Shown piece after piece: positions 54,098-64,000 of a stretch of DNA of 64,000 nucleotides. Under the pieces are notes generated by a model. The model had not been told where the DNA came from. It made no database searches and saw nothing but the letters and a program-made list of their open reading frames with translations. The translations under genes were made by a program, and so were the position numbers. The stretch spans positions 2,108,001 to 2,172,000 of the forward strand of contig NHZP01000005.1 of the NCBI GenBank assembly GCA_003313425.1, in the 5' to 3' direction. The stretch's first letter is position 1. Every line of letters starts with the position of its first letter. The stretch is from Pseudopyrenochaeta lycopersici (taxonomy: Eukaryota > Ascomycota > Dothideomycetes > Pleosporales > Pseudopyrenochaetaceae).

Positions 54098-57000
54098 CAG
54101 TGATGTTATTGGATTGGATTGGAGCTGGATCCGAGGTTCGATCCAATCCAGTCCAGAAGGTAAGGCCTATAGGCTCCTGGTTCTCCAATATGGATCCAAT
54201 AGCATTATTTCCCTTTTCGGCGATTAGTAAGCAGATTCAAGTGTAAGAGATGCATGCTGTATATTTAAATTCTATAGGGAAAACCTATCAAATTCACCAG
54301 TAGTACTTTTCTCTTCCATTATACAGGGCTCCTCCTCACTGCTACCCGCCTCGCTGCCACCCTCCTCAACGCCCTCTCCCCTTTCTGCACCCTGGCCACC
54401 AGACGTCACCTCACCACCTGTCTCGCCTTCCATCGAACCTATCTCAGAGTTATCGAAAGCGTGGCGCTCAGGGCGTCCATACCAAGCCCGCAGGCATTCG
54501 CTCGCCTTAATTATATCCATCTGGAGTCGTGAACGACGATCCGTAAGGAGGAGCTTAGCACTGCTGAATAGGCGTTCGCAATCATCTGACATGGGAGGCA
54601 CGGCCAATATGTCAAGGGCCATACGGGCTAAGTCCGTTTGCGAGTGATAACGCTCGTTCCAGTACTGAATAAGGTCGAATTCTTCGTCGTCGTTGAGGCG
54701 TATAACATCAGTACTGATAAACTCGTTGTAGTGGTTAATTGCAGGTACATCAAGATCGGATTCCAGTTCTAGGTGACATAGTTTTAGACGCTTGTGATTC
54801 CTAATAGAACTGAACGATTTCTCCTTCAAAACTGGGGCCTTGGATACGTGGTTAGGAGTAGGGACGTCTCCAGCGAACTTGCCTCTATATTCGTCAACCC
54901 AGAACTCCCTGACAGCATCAACGGCTGTTTGAATCCAGGGCTGCTTATCGTTGTTCCCATTCCAGACTTGATGGTACCATTGGTTCTTGAGAGTTGGATT
55001 TAACGAAATAGCGGCGTAGTAAGCCGGTGATTCGTCGGCCTTGTTGTAGTACTGCTCGCATTTCTGCCATGCAACTTCAGCAGCAGCGGCAAGCCAATTG
55101 TAGTCGTCAGCTTCGTTCAGCTTATCCTGACTATGGCCACGCTTTCGAAGGGCGTCTTTGGCAAGCTGTTCGAATTTCTGTCGGGCAATTTGGATTTCAT
55201 CAATTAGCCAGTGCAACGACTGAAAATGATCCGCAAGAGTCCACTGCTTCCCTTCATTCATTAGGGTAGCCTCGTAGAACGTCTCAAGTTGGTCATGGAG
55301 GTGGCCGAGTTCGTCCCATTGCCGTGGGGTTAGGCGGTCGTCTAGGACATCTTTTGTGCCTGACGGAGGCTCGTATTGATCACAAAAGAGCTGAATACGT
55401 TCTTTAACGTTAAGGGCGCGTCCGATAGACAGAAAGTATGAGTTCCAACGCGTGGACTGGCTCTGAATAACCTATAAAGAAAGTAGCATTAGTACCTTAC
55501 TAACATCCTTAACTGCGGGTTGTGGCCGAAGGAACTCACCTCTAATCCATCAAATGCAGCTAGATCACCGCCAATCTCAATTGATCTAAAGAACTGACGA
55601 CGTTGAGGACTGGCCCGAATATATCATACGACATTGTGGAGCCTTCCTATGGCACCGCGCTTCCTCCAGAGCTCACCAATTCGCTTCAAATCCCCTTCGC
55701 GATATGCAGCTTCAAGGTCCCTGCAAATCTTCTCTGCGTCCTTTCCGATGATAAAAGCCTGCGCGCAGAGGTTGGCAATATGGCCAAAACACCGAAGACG
55801 TCGTCGTAGGCGCTGCTTTTTACTCATATTTGGATAAAGAGCTTGAAGGACCAGGTCAACGCAGGTATCATTTGAACTCGCGTTATCTGCCATAAAGTAC
55901 CCAATTCGGCCACTAATCTTATAGTCGTCGAATATATGGAGGAGGACATCCGCCATATTCTCGCCTGAATGTTCGCCAGCGAGTTCACGAAGCGCAAGAA
56001 CAGCTGTTCGTCGCTTGCCCTTTTTGTCGATGAAGTGAGCGACACAACCGAGTATGGCCAGATAATTAGGTGACGTCCATAAGTCAAACGAAATCGACAC
56101 ATTGCTGTGGGCCTCTTCCATGTCCAGACGCAGCCTCTCCTTCCGTGCGTCAAACGCCTCTTTAATCCACCTGCGAATTACCAGCCTGGCCTTTAGGAGG
56201 AGCTTTGTTAGGCCAGGAAAGATGTAAAAGAGGAGTTCGCGGAAGTAGGCATTCTTAATCTGAAAGAAGGCGATATGGCAATAGACGATCCACTGAATGA
56301 GAAGTTCCTTAAATTCGTCAAACCGGCGTCTGAATACAAGGGTGGATATATTATTGAAGTCAATGATTGATGGCTGTGACGAACCCTTCTTTCTCGGGTT
56401 GAATTCACCAGTCTTCCTATCAATTTGGTGTTTTGATTCGAGGTGGTCTAGGGCAGTAGTATTACCGTTTCCGGATGTTGGAAGCTCCTGCTGGTGATGT
56501 TTTTGTTCGCATAAGTAACAGTACCAGAACCTCTTCGTCGGATCCTGCTTGAACTGGATATCCTCGCCATACATCCAAACAATGGACGTCCTCTTCCTAT
56601 TATGCTTCTGGGGCTTCGCCAAAACGCGGCAGCGGACATACTGCTTCCCATTCAGTTTAAACTCGTCGGGCTCGATCAACGTGTTATCGGCGACGTCATT
56701 TCGGCGAGGGCTGATAGATGATGGGGCAAGAATAATTCTGTCGGTATCTGTGGCCTTAGAGCAGCCGCTGAAGTAGCTTTTGATCGTCATGGTGTTACTG
56801 ATAAGTGGACCGTATGGGCATGTCTGCCATATCGAGAGTACTTCAATAGATGTGCGTGACGCGTTTTCCCAAAGAATTTTATTAGGAAACATCGTCCTTG
56901 TAGCATTACGCGGTATGACAGACGCGTGTATTGGTGCTTGGTGCTGCTACAACAAATTCGCTTGAGTCGCTACCTGTCTAATCGAGTTTAGCCTTTGCCC

Positions 57001-57144
57001 AGTTGGGTTAAGTCATTGGAGCTCCAGGAGCCTACAGCGAATCGATCCAATCCAATCCAAATATTTGAGGCACCGGATCCACCCCATCCAAATACGATCC
57101 ACGCCAGTCCAATCCAAATGCCCTCCAATCCAATAACATCACTG
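54098..57144 (-). mobile_element. hAT transposon I, nearly intact, 3047 bp
   Basis: Inverted termini CAGTGATGTTATTGGATTGG at 54098 and the complement ending 57144. Both subterminal regions contain repeated GGATTGGA/TCCAATCC words (54110-54160; 57040-57135). The transposase gene carries one nonsense codon. The 8 bp outside the two ends differ (CTTTGTTC; AGTTGATT), so no target duplication is visible. Confidence 0.8.
54272..56790 (-). pseudogene. hAT I transposase, two exons, single nonsense codon
   Basis: Start chosen at MTIKSYFSGCSKATD (56790); an upstream Met at 56892 is in frame. BED-like finger: FWYCYLCEQKHHQQ and ALDHLESKH. Core: SISFDLWTSPNYLAILG, GYFMADNASSNDTCVD, RRLRCFGHIANLCAQAF. 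At about 55628 CGA appears to have become TGA (LHNVV*YIRASPQRR). Intron 55472-55539 (GTGAGTT...TTTATAG) joins FDGLE to VIQSQSTRWNSYF. The remainder is open: PAYYAAISLNPTLKNQW, DLIQYWNERYHSQTDL, ILAVPPMSDDCERLFSSAK and an acidic tail ending FDRFSL at 54272. One reversion would restore a roughly 790-residue frame, so relatives elsewhere in the genome may be active. Confidence 0.85.
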
Positions 57145-57505
57145 AGTTGATTGTGGGCGAATGCTGCCGACAGACAGTAGTCCTACATTAAGGCTCCTCT
57201 GGCCTGTGGCGGCTCGCCTTGGTCTCTTTTCTCTGCCAGTAGTAGAGGAGGATGCATAGGAGGCAGTAGTTGTAAGAGGTGTAGCCCTGCTATCTCCTTC
57301 TTGCCTCTGGGCAGAAGGGCGGGAAGGCACTGTCTCTAATACATCCATAGGAGGAGCCTCAGGCTGAAGTGTCGCCTGTTCGAGGGCCACTTCAACTGTC
57401 CTGTAGAGATGTTGCTGTGCTATTCTGCCTGCGCGACGGATAGCCTTCAGCTCGGTCTTCGTAGGCTTAGTGATATGTCCGTTAACCCGGCGAGGGGCTG
57501 CCGGG
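57145..57505 (-). other. Unidentified open frame between hAT I and hAT J
   Basis: The minus strand is open from 57505 to a stop at 57139: RVNGHITKPTKTELKAIRRA, GRIAQQHLYRTVEVALEQA and a Ser/Thr/Arg-rich end. It continues into both hAT flanks, so it is a fragment. No family recognised. Confidence 0.35.
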
Positions 57506-60341
57506 CATACATGGGCACCCTAACGCGTTTGCGTAAAACGTTACAATGTTTAACGCGTTAAGGATCCTTATATTGTTTATATTGTTATATCGTTTTGGTG
57601 TTGTTAAAACGTTTTAACGATATAAGAACGATACAAGCTAGGCCAAGCATCTAGACGCGCGAACCTGGCCAATCACATTGCACTAGGTCGACCTAGTGTA
57701 ATGTGATTGGCTCGTTTGCTCCATCACTCCTCAGCTGAGCCCCACGCCGTTTTTTTTTCTAAAAGTCTCTTTCAAACAGCTTCGAACTTTCAAATCTAAC
57801 CTCATACAACATCAGTTGCTTTGTCCACTTACCCTACTACCATCAATATGTCATCAGATATCTCGTCTTTAACCGGTTCGTCCAACCCGACATGTAGACC
57901 TTTAACGCTGCCCCATTTCAACGCGGTAATACGCACAGAAAGCGTAACATCAGAAACTCAGAAGCGCAAGCGGTATAAGACCCAGTACACATGCAGATCC
58001 TGCGATGCATGGGTCAGTTTTCATCGGGTCAACACCATCAACCATGTCATCTCACGACACCCGTTTCCGGCAGCCTCATCTCAAGCGTCCCAATCAACGC
58101 AGCCAGAGATTACGACTATGTTAACGTCTATGTTAACGTCTATGACATCCTATAGTGCTCTCCGCAACAGTTTCAATAAGCAGAAGTATCGCGAGGCTCT
58201 CATCGGACTGCTTACTCGACGTCAATTGCCCTTTTCTGCAGTAGAATAGAGTGAGCTGAAGGATATAATGCTCGCTGGCAACCATGCGATTAAGGACCTA
58301 CTTATTACATCTCGGCGTACAGCAGTGCGACATATCGCTTTGAATTACATACTCTATCGCGAGCAGCTTAAGGCTAATCTCTTATCAGCGAGAGGGCCTA
58401 TCCATATCTCCTCTGACCTGTGGACATCGCCACATCGATCAGCTCTCCTCGCAGTATACGCACAGTGGGTCGCCAGCGACTACACCCTCCAGAAGGCTCT
58501 TTTAGCACTACCAGAATGTCGATATTCCCACTCTGGAGAGAAGCAGGCGCAGCTTATCCTTAAGACTCTCGAAACCTTTAACATCCAGAGCCGAATCGGC
58601 TATCATACCAGCGACAATGCGTCCTCGAACGACACCTGCCTAGAGTGTCTCAAATCCCTACTGTAGGATAAGTATGCAGTTAGTTTGCAGCTTTTTAAGC
58701 TTAAATTTGGACTTAATTTAAGCTCAAACTCCGTGCTAACTTTAGGTAGGTTGAATTCAGCGCTAAACGACGCCGTATACGCTGCATCGCACATATTATC
58801 AATCTCTCCCTTCAAGCCTTCTTACTTGCGTCCTCAAAGGAGGCTCTTATTGCTGCTCTCGCCGCCACCGCTGATGCGTTTAGAGAAGAGCTCGCACAGT
58901 TTTCTAAAGTCCTTAACTCTTAACAACGGAGGCTCTAAGAAGAGCGCCAGGATTCATCCGAAGCACGCCAGAACCAGCCCATGCAACGCCCTACCTAGAG
59001 AAGAGGCAGTCAGTGCAGCCAAATCTTAGTTAACGATGAATTCTCTGGTATCCAGAATATACCTACATTGCGTAAAATCCATCGGTTATGCGTCTGGTTA
59101 TATAGCTCAACCCTGCACGCTAATGCCTGGGAGGATGCAGTAGGTCTACAGTTAGGTATTGACAACAAAACCAGATGGTCATCTTGGTATCAGGTCATCG
59201 ATCGAGTCCTTAAGAAGGTTAACAATATCAAGCTCTTTATGCTTAAGTACGCAGACGAGCTTGGCGACATTTGTCTTAACAATGACGATTGGGATATACT
59301 TGAGAAATCACATACATTCTTACAACCGTTTGCTTCAGCTACCCTCTATGAAGAAGGCGAAAAAGCCTCTATCTCAGCGTCGCTCCTCCTAATGGATTCC
59401 CTTCTTGTTCATTATGAGCAAAACAAGGTAGGCTCGGCACTCTGCTGGAGTCCGTTACTAACAGTTCGCTAGACGCACTACTCTCAACCTGAATATAACG
59501 ACCCCCGCATGCTCCGAGCCATTGAGATGGGATGGTTCGTACTGGACAAATACTACAACATGACTGATGAAACTCCTGTGTATGCGGCCGCTCTCCTCCT
59601 TAATCCTAACTGCCGAGTCGCCTATCTTCAGAAGAACTGGCTAAAGAAATGGCATAAGCCCGCAATTACGGCTGCCCGTAGTATTTGGGAGGCAGAATTT
59701 AAGGATAGACTCTCTTCAGATCGTCCTACTAGTTCTGACGCTACGCCGCCTCCCTCTAAGCGCCGTGGTGTTGTCCTTGATCAGCTTTTGAGGTCAATGG
59801 AGGCTATAACGAGCGATTCTCATATTAACGATGATTTTATGACCTTTATTAAGCAGCCTACCTTTCGTATTGATTGCACACCTCTCGAATGGTGGTGCAA
59901 GGAGGACCAGAGACGACGCTATCCCCGACTTAGCCATATGGCAATAACGATACTCTCTATCCTACCAGAGTCATCAGAACCAGAGCGTACCTTCTCCGGT
60001 ACGAGAAGGACATGTTCATGGGATCGATCTTGTCTTAAATGCCAAAACATCTAGAGAATCGAGTGCATCGGTAGCTGGCTACGAGAGGGTCATATCCTGC
60101 CTATTTCTGCTAATGGAATGGGTATGCCCATGGGGCCAGTACCAGAGAACGAACTAGAGGAGATTGACGACGATACTGCGGATCAAATTGAGTGGGTGTA
60201 AAGTGTATATAGCTGTTTGATGTTATATCGTTTTTATATCGTTTATATCGTTTAACGATTAAACGTTTTAAGTTAGAGCGTTTTCCCTTAAAACGTTTTA
60301 GCTTTCAGGAAAAACGATATAAAACGATATGCCCATGTATG
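57506..60341 (+). mobile_element. hAT element J, 2836 bp
   Basis: Ends CATACATGGGCA at 57506 and TGCCCATGTATG ending 60341, shared with hAT D and K. Subterminal DNA has many AAAACGTTTTAA, AACGCGTT and ATATCGTTTT words. The bases outside (CTGCCGGG left, CTCAGGCT right) do not match, so no target duplication is visible. One transposase gene, moderately damaged. Confidence 0.75.
57848..60201 (+). pseudogene. hAT J transposase
   Basis: Start MSSDISSLTGSSNPTC (57848). BED-like finger YTCRSCDAWVSFHRVNTINH. Core: HISSDLWTSPHRSALLAVYA, GYHTSDNASSNDTCLECL. An intron of about 75 bp (GTATGCAG...TAG, from 58672) leads to RRRIRCIAHIINLSLQAFLL. Then AVGLQLGIDNKTRWSSWYQV and, after TAG codons, MGWFVLDKYYNMTDETPVYA, LEWWCKEDQRRRYPRLSHMA and PESSEPERTFSGTRRTCSWD. 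The stop is TAA at 60199-60201. About six internal stops, mostly TAG. Similar in sequence to hAT K. Confidence 0.8.
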
Positions 60342-61784
60342 CTCAGGCTGGGGAACTCATACGAAGGATCTTCCAGCGATGCCTCGAGCTCAACCACTTC
60401 CCAGCACAATGGAAGCTTGCAGAAGTAGCAATGATACCTAAGACGGGGAAGATAGACCGATCTTCGCCCCGCTCTTGGAGACCTATAGCGCTCCTCTCTT
60501 GCATTGGAAAGGGGCTAGAACGAACAGTAGCCAGAAGAATCGCGTGGACCGCTATGACCCACAAGATCCTTAGCCCCCAGCATGGTGGCGCCCTTCCAAA
60601 GCGCTCTGCAACTGACCTTACTGCAGCGTTCACCCACGACACTGAAGCAGCATGGGTGCTCGGAAAGCATGTCACCATGGTTACCCTAGATGTGCAAGGC
60701 GCGTTTGATGCGCTCCTTAAGAACCGCCTGCTACACCGGATGGCCCGACAGGGCTGGCCACAAAGGACTTTGCTCTTTGTAGACTCATTCCTCACTGACC
60801 GGAGGGTTCGAGTCCGCCTTGGACAGGTCACTACCCCTAGCTACCCTGTCGCCTGTGGCACGCCTCAAGGCTCGCCTCTCTCGCCTGTCCTATACACATT
60901 ATACCTAGCAGAGCTACTATCTATGGACACAGAACGGAGGTTTGGATATGCAGACGACATATGTCTATACCGGGCCTCGCACTCCATGGACGACAACGTC
61001 GAGCTCCTAGCATCAGATCTAAGGCAGATCAGAGCATGGGGCGAGGCCAACAAGGTCACCTTTGCGCCAGAAAAGCAGGAAATGATACACCTAACTAGAC
61101 AGCGGAGCAGCTACGCACCACCATGTGTAGTAGATGAGCAGCTCACGATCCACCCTATCCACCCAGGTGGAGAGCACAGCCAGCCAGCCCTGCGTTGGTT
61201 AGGAGTGTGGTTTGACCGCAGACTTACCTTTAGACGACACGTAGCTACACGCACTGCAAAAGCTGCTAGGGTAGCCCATCATATTCGCAGTCTAGCCAGG
61301 ACCACCTATGGACCACCAGCTAGCTCCCTCCGCAAGGCTACTATTGCCTGTGTGTACCCGTCGCTTCTGTATGGGACTGAATGCTGGTACCGAGGCCGCA
61401 CTAAACAACCACATTCACTTAAACCAGGCAGGCCACAAGAGGTCAGCGCTTACATTGGATGGCATATAGCTGCTATAGACAAGACACTGGCTATAGCAGC
61501 AAGGGGCATTCTACCAGCGTGGAGAACAACCCCTACAGCTACACTCTTCCGAGACGCCGGACTACTGCCTGCAGCAGTAGCACTAGAGGAAGCTAAACTC
61601 AGATTCGCAACCCACCTGCGCACTATAGATGCAGACCACCCCCTCACTAGGCGTACATTAGTACATACAGTAAACAGAGGCGTAAAAACAGGACAACCCC
61701 AGCGAGTTAAGACGAAAGTCCAACAGATGGCATCTCTTCTACCAGAGATCCTTAGGACTACACTCACAGCACCTCACTACTCAA
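60342..61784 (+). pseudogene. Tad1-like LINE ORF2 fragment, fully open reverse transcriptase
   Basis: Open throughout: IPKTGKIDRSSPRSWRPIAL, GGALPKRSATDLTAAFTHD, MVTLDVQGAFDALLKNRLL, VACGTPQGSPLSPVLY, the catalytic RRFGYADDICLYR, then RWLGVWFDRRLTFRRHV and IAARGILPAWRTTPTATLF. It begins mid-domain at the hAT J end and ends at 61784 where another hAT end starts, before RNase H. The endonuclease is missing, so it cannot act alone. Unlike the LINE at 15891-23338 it has no RIP-type stops. Confidence 0.75.
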
Positions 61785-62092
61785 CAGTGATCGGAATGGT
61801 CTGGTATGGTATGGTATGGAGGTCAGACCATACCATACCAGCTGCTTATATAATAACCGGTATGGTCTTACCGGTAAGACCAGTAAGACCGCCAAGACCG
61901 CCAAGGATGAGGCTGAAGTTGTGGGAAAGACGAACGGAAAATGTATTATACTACTAGACATTAAGCATATCGTTGTCATTCTCATTATCCTCGCTACTAT
62001 TGTCATCTTTAAATTGGGGCCTTCTATACTAGGCCTAGAGACCCTCATACGCCTCTATAATATCTGTAACGAGATTACATGATACCTAAATG
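61785..62092. mobile_element. hAT end fragment L with TATGGTATGG repeats
   Basis: Begins CAGTGATCGGAATGGTCTGG, matching the isolated end at 44696, followed by repeated TATGGTATGG/CCATACCATACC and ACCGGTAAGACC words. The remainder to 62092 is AT-rich with no recognisable transposase. No right terminus is present; hAT K starts immediately after. Confidence 0.5.
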
Positions 62093-64000
62093 CATACATG
62101 GGCAAACCGATATCGATATTTTTTTTAGGGTTTTATATCGATATCGATATAAGGCAAACTGAAAATATCGATATCGATATTATCATCGATATCGATATAA
62201 GCTTTATACATTAATTAGCTAGCTAACGGTCCTTAAACCACCTTATCTCCTCAATTATCTCATCAGTAAAGCCCTGGATAGCTTCATCGTCGTCTGGTTC
62301 AAGCGGAAAACCCATTCCAGACTCAGATGACGGCGTAATTAATCCCTGATGAAGCCAACTACCTATACACTCAATTTTCTCGATATTAGCACACGACAGC
62401 CTGAGTCGATCCCATGTACAGGTCCTTCTCGCACCTGAAAACACCCTCTCTGCCTCTGCAGATTCCGCAGGGATTGAGAGTATCGCAATAGCCATACAAT
62501 AGAGCCTCGGATATCGACGTCTCTGATCCTCATGACACCACCATTCTAGAGGCGTACAGGGTATTTGTATAGGCGAAGCCTCAATAAAGACTTTAAAATC
62601 ATCGTCGTCTGCAGTCTCTGCTATCACAGCTAACTCGCGGCGTAGGCGATCGAGCGCATTTAAGTCACGCCGTTGACGCTTTGGCAGTAGAGCTTCCTCT
62701 GAAATAGGGATTGAGATTATTTTATAATCCTCCTCCTAAATTGTATTAGCTTGCGCAATTGCTGGATCCACCCACTCTTGTAACCAGTTCTTCTTAATGT
62801 AGGTGGACCGCTTTGAGGGATCGAGAAGGAGGGCCGCAGCGTATACAGGCGCGTCGTCTGTGAGGGCGTAATACTTATTAAGGATAAACCAACCCATCTC
62901 GATGGCGTGGAGCATCCGATTATCATAAGTATCTGGTGCTTCGTACAGCTTCTAGTTATTTATTAGTAAAGATATGTAATAAGATATCTACTTTACCTTC
63001 TGTTGTTCGTAGTGATGGAGGAGAACGTCCATTAATTCAAGACTCTGTCCGATAGATGACTTGTCCGTCTGTGCATACAGAGTCGCACCTGCGAACGGTT
63101 GTAAAAACTTGCGTATTTTACTAAGAATATCCCAATCCTCAGTAGTGAGCTTAATACCATCAAGCTCGTGATCGTGATCAACCATAAAGACCTTAATAGC
63201 ACTCTGTTTCCGCAGTGCTTTATCAATAAACATATACCACGATGACCACCGTGTCATGTTGTCGATTCCTAGCTGTAGACCTACAGCAATCATCCAGTCC
63301 TTATCGCGTTGTGATGAACGATGTAGCCAGATACCCAGATCATGAAGCTGTTCGAGTGCAGGTAATCGGCCTATACCAGAAAATTCTTGACGTTAAGTGC
63401 CAGTTTTCAGTGTTGCTCTCCAGGTCTTTCGGCCGCCAGCCTCGTCTATCGATCCATTAGAACTTAACGTTAGGGAAAACTTAGTAAAAAGTTCTTCCCC
63501 ATCGACCTCCTCCACTATCTGTAGCGCAGCGATAAGAGCTTGTTTGGAAGACGCGAGAAGGAAGGCTTGAAGCGAAAGATTGATGATATGGGCAAGGCAT
63601 CGTACGCGGCGTCGTTTAGGATCAAATTTTACCTATATGGGATTAGCTAGGTTACTAGAAAACGTGGTAAATTAACCTGGTGCTCTTCAAGTAATCGGGA
63701 TGCTAAAGATTCCAGGCAAGTATCGTTCGACGTCGCGTTATCGCCTGTGTGCCAGCCAACGTTTGACGTGATGTCGTACTGTTTGAGAACCCCATAAAGT
63801 AGGTCTGCTTGAGATGCCCCAGAGTGATCTCCGGGTAACTCAATTAGACTTAATAAGGCCTTTTAAAGCTTATAGTCATGATTGATCCATTGTGCACAGA
63901 TAGCAAGTAATCCCTTGCGATGTGGTAATGTCCAGATATCTGTTTGTAGGTGTATCGGGCTATTAGCTAGCTTAAGGATATCTCGAAGCTGATCTCGGTA
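62093..64000 (-). mobile_element. hAT element K, cut by window end
   Basis: Left terminus CATACATGGGCA at 62093 followed by dense ATATCGATATCGAT palindromic repeats (62107-62205). The transposase is on the minus strand and extends beyond the window. Confidence 0.75.
62223..64000 (-). pseudogene. hAT K transposase, C-terminal two thirds
   Basis: From the window end inward: HLQTDIWTLPHRKGLLAICA, GWHTGDNATSNDTCLESLAS, an apparent intron, RRRVRCLAHIINLSLQAFLL, and (62988-63293) AVGLQLGIDNMTRWSSWYMF. An intron near 62950-62995 follows, then MGWFILNKYYALTDDAPVYA. The dimerisation domain at 62223-62627 is LEWWCHEDQRRRYPRLYCMA then AESAEAERVFSGARRTCTWD, with its stop at 62223. A few TAG codons and frame changes. 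Clearly the same family as hAT J. Confidence 0.75.

Noticed and set aside
57506..60341. A target duplication for hAT J
   Set aside because: The 8 bp on either side (CTGCCGGG and CTCAGGCT) do not match, so none is claimed.

Overview
The window looks like a repeat-dominated, probably accessory or subtelomeric, stretch of a filamentous ascomycete genome (Pezizomycotina). The evidence is short introns of about 50-70 bp with GTAAGT-like donors and CTAAC-like branch sites; a Zn2Cys6 transcription factor, RTA1-type membrane proteins and an Atg26/Ugt51-like sterol glucosyltransferase; Tad1-type LINEs, Fot1/pogo and hAT elements; and pervasive CAA->TAA, CAG->TAG and TGG->TAG nonsense changes typical of repeat-induced point mutation (RIP). 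The species cannot be named from this sequence. I saw no rRNA, tRNA or CRISPR array.

Layout. 1-3958: hAT element A (cut by the window edge) carrying a complete nested hAT B (1216-3785, 8-bp target duplication). 3959-10208: a complete 6.25-kb element C with an 8-bp target duplication, about 120-bp inverted repeats that fold into T-shaped hairpins, a RecQ-like helicase gene and a convergent DUF6589-like gene; this is the best candidate for a little-described system. 10497-15890: a truncated Ty1/copia element (copia-1) with an unusual tandem Zn2Cys6 array between integrase and reverse transcriptase. 15891-23338: a 5'-truncated Tad1-like LINE interrupted by a complete chromodomain Ty3/gypsy element with identical 187-bp LTRs. 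23339-31168: a MULE (SWIM-finger transposase) interrupted by a complete copia-2 element. 31169-31930: transposon ends, a short TIR element and a solo LTR.

32627-43952 is a graveyard of host genes: an RTA1-like gene broken by a solo LTR and hAT E, a fragment of a second RTA1-like gene, and a sterol glucosyltransferase gene broken by hAT D, which itself contains a mariner and a MITE. 45063-47851: a pogo/Fot1-like element and a MITE. 48143-51889: a frameshifted O-methyltransferase gene and the only gene that appears intact, a 764-residue Zn2Cys6 transcription factor in four exons. 52399-64000: LINE fragments and four hAT copies (H, I, J, K), of which I is almost intact.

How it fits together. 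The left half (to about 31 kb) is heavily RIP-mutated but structurally well preserved, so element boundaries and nesting order can be read directly. Several hAT copies share the terminus CATACATGGGCA but carry different short palindromic repeats next to it. All coordinates and target duplications were read by eye. Family names rest on recognised motifs, not on a database search.
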